NCBI GenBank assembly: GCA_900766575.1
Contig: CAAFVW010000017.1
Coordinates: 1 to 22,117, forward strand
Direction of reading: 5' to 3'
From: Lachnospiraceae bacterium
GTDB taxonomy: Bacteria; Bacillota; Clostridia; Lachnospirales; Lachnospiraceae
DNA: 22,117 nt
Part shown: piece by piece, positions 21,771-22,117 of the stretch
Position numbering within the stretch: the first letter of the stretch is position 1
How the letters are laid out: each line of letters starts with the position of its first letter
Notes under the pieces: generated by a model
What the model was told of the DNA's origin: nothing
Database searches by the model: none
What the model saw: only the letters and a program-made list of their open reading frames with translations
Translations under genes and position numbers: made by a program

Positions 21771-22117
21771 TCAGCAATACCCGTTTGCCTTGTGGATGAG
21801 CATCACGTATGCCTGCTGCTTTTCTTTGGCAAGAGCCTTCTCCACCAGCCACCTTCGGAACACGTGCGTGCAGTAGGTGTTCAGCCGAAAAGCAATGGGG
21901 ATGATGATTTCAAGGGCGTACACATCGGCGTGCAGACCGTTTTCAAGCCGCATGTAACGGCATACCTCGTAGTCGTTCAGCACGTCCGACTTGCGGACGG
22001 CTTTGATGGCGGCGTTCACTGCCGGAACGCCTGCACGGAACAGTCCGGCGATTTCGGTGGCGGTCATCCATACCTCGTTACCGGTTACGCTGACCTTCTT
22101 GTCCTCTATGATAATTA
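21771..22117 (-). CDS. RhuM/KilA-N-like DNA-binding protein, 5' end outside the window
   Basis: The frame is open from the stop at 21771-21773 through the right edge; the Met at 22067 is internal. The extra residues, IIEDKKVSVTGNEVWMTATE, resemble the start of RhuM/KilA-N-like proteins (VWLTQAQMAELF type). After a helix-turn-helix-like part (EIAGLFRAGVPAVNAAIKAV), the C-terminus DVYALEIIIPIAFRLNTYCTHVFRRW matches the RhuM pattern of a conserved hydrophobic strand, then R-x-N and FR-x-W. Function in these elements is unknown; it may be a regulator. At least 114 residues are present; the N-terminus is missing. Confidence 0.75.
   Translation of the reverse strand, partial: IIIEDKKVSVTGNEVWMTATEIAGLFRAGVPAVNAAIKAVRKSDVLNDYEVCRYMRLENGLHADVYALEIIIPIAFRLNTYCTHVFRRWLVEKALAKEKQQAYVMLIHKANGYC

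Overview
The window looks like part of an integrative conjugative element (CTnDOT-type conjugative transposon) from a Bacteroidales host such as Bacteroides, Phocaeicola or Parabacteroides. The reasons are the tra gene order (ParA, two DUF3408-type proteins, TraD, then TraE to TraQ and a lysozyme), Bacteroides-type promoter boxes (TAnnTTTG), weak ribosome binding sites and roughly even base composition. No rRNA, tRNA or CRISPR array was seen. The relaxase/coupling genes and the integrase are not in the window.

Layout. 1-585: non-coding leader with a short perfect hairpin at the edge, a 10-bp-phased repeat block next to a promoter-like box, and a 40-bp tandem array built from octamers. 586-2805: traA-traD, closed by a strong terminator (2821-2853). 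2875-2945: a second phased repeat block and promoter. 2990-14393: the mating-pair-formation operon traE, F, G, a hypothetical gene, a lipoprotein, traI, J, K, L, M, N, O, P, Q and a lysozyme, ending at a bidirectional hairpin (14397-14438). The products form a VirB-like type IV secretion channel: TraE/VirB2-like, TraF/VirB3-like, TraG/VirB4 ATPase, TraI/VirB5-like, TraJ/VirB6-like, TraK/VirB8-like, TraN/VirB9-like, TraM/VirB10-like.

14438-18173 is a minus-strand accessory block: a HigB/HigA-type toxin-antitoxin pair with a translationally coupled third gene of unknown function, preceded by a 256-aa zinc-ribbon protein and a 644-aa helical-repeat protein that I do not recognise as a described system. 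18198-21136 is an IS66-family element with tnpA, tnpB and tnpC intact, 23-bp inverted ends and an unusual repeat-rich tail. It lies 24 bp upstream of the 644-aa gene and has no visible target duplication. The right end holds an excisionase-like helix-turn-helix gene behind a palindrome, a long hairpin terminator and the 3' part of a RhuM/KilA-N-like gene cut by the window.

Two lesions suggest that this copy of the element may be decaying. traP has an in-frame TGA exactly where the toprim Glu-Gly motif should continue. The lysozyme has an excellent ribosome binding site and signal peptide, but its expected ATG reads ATA.
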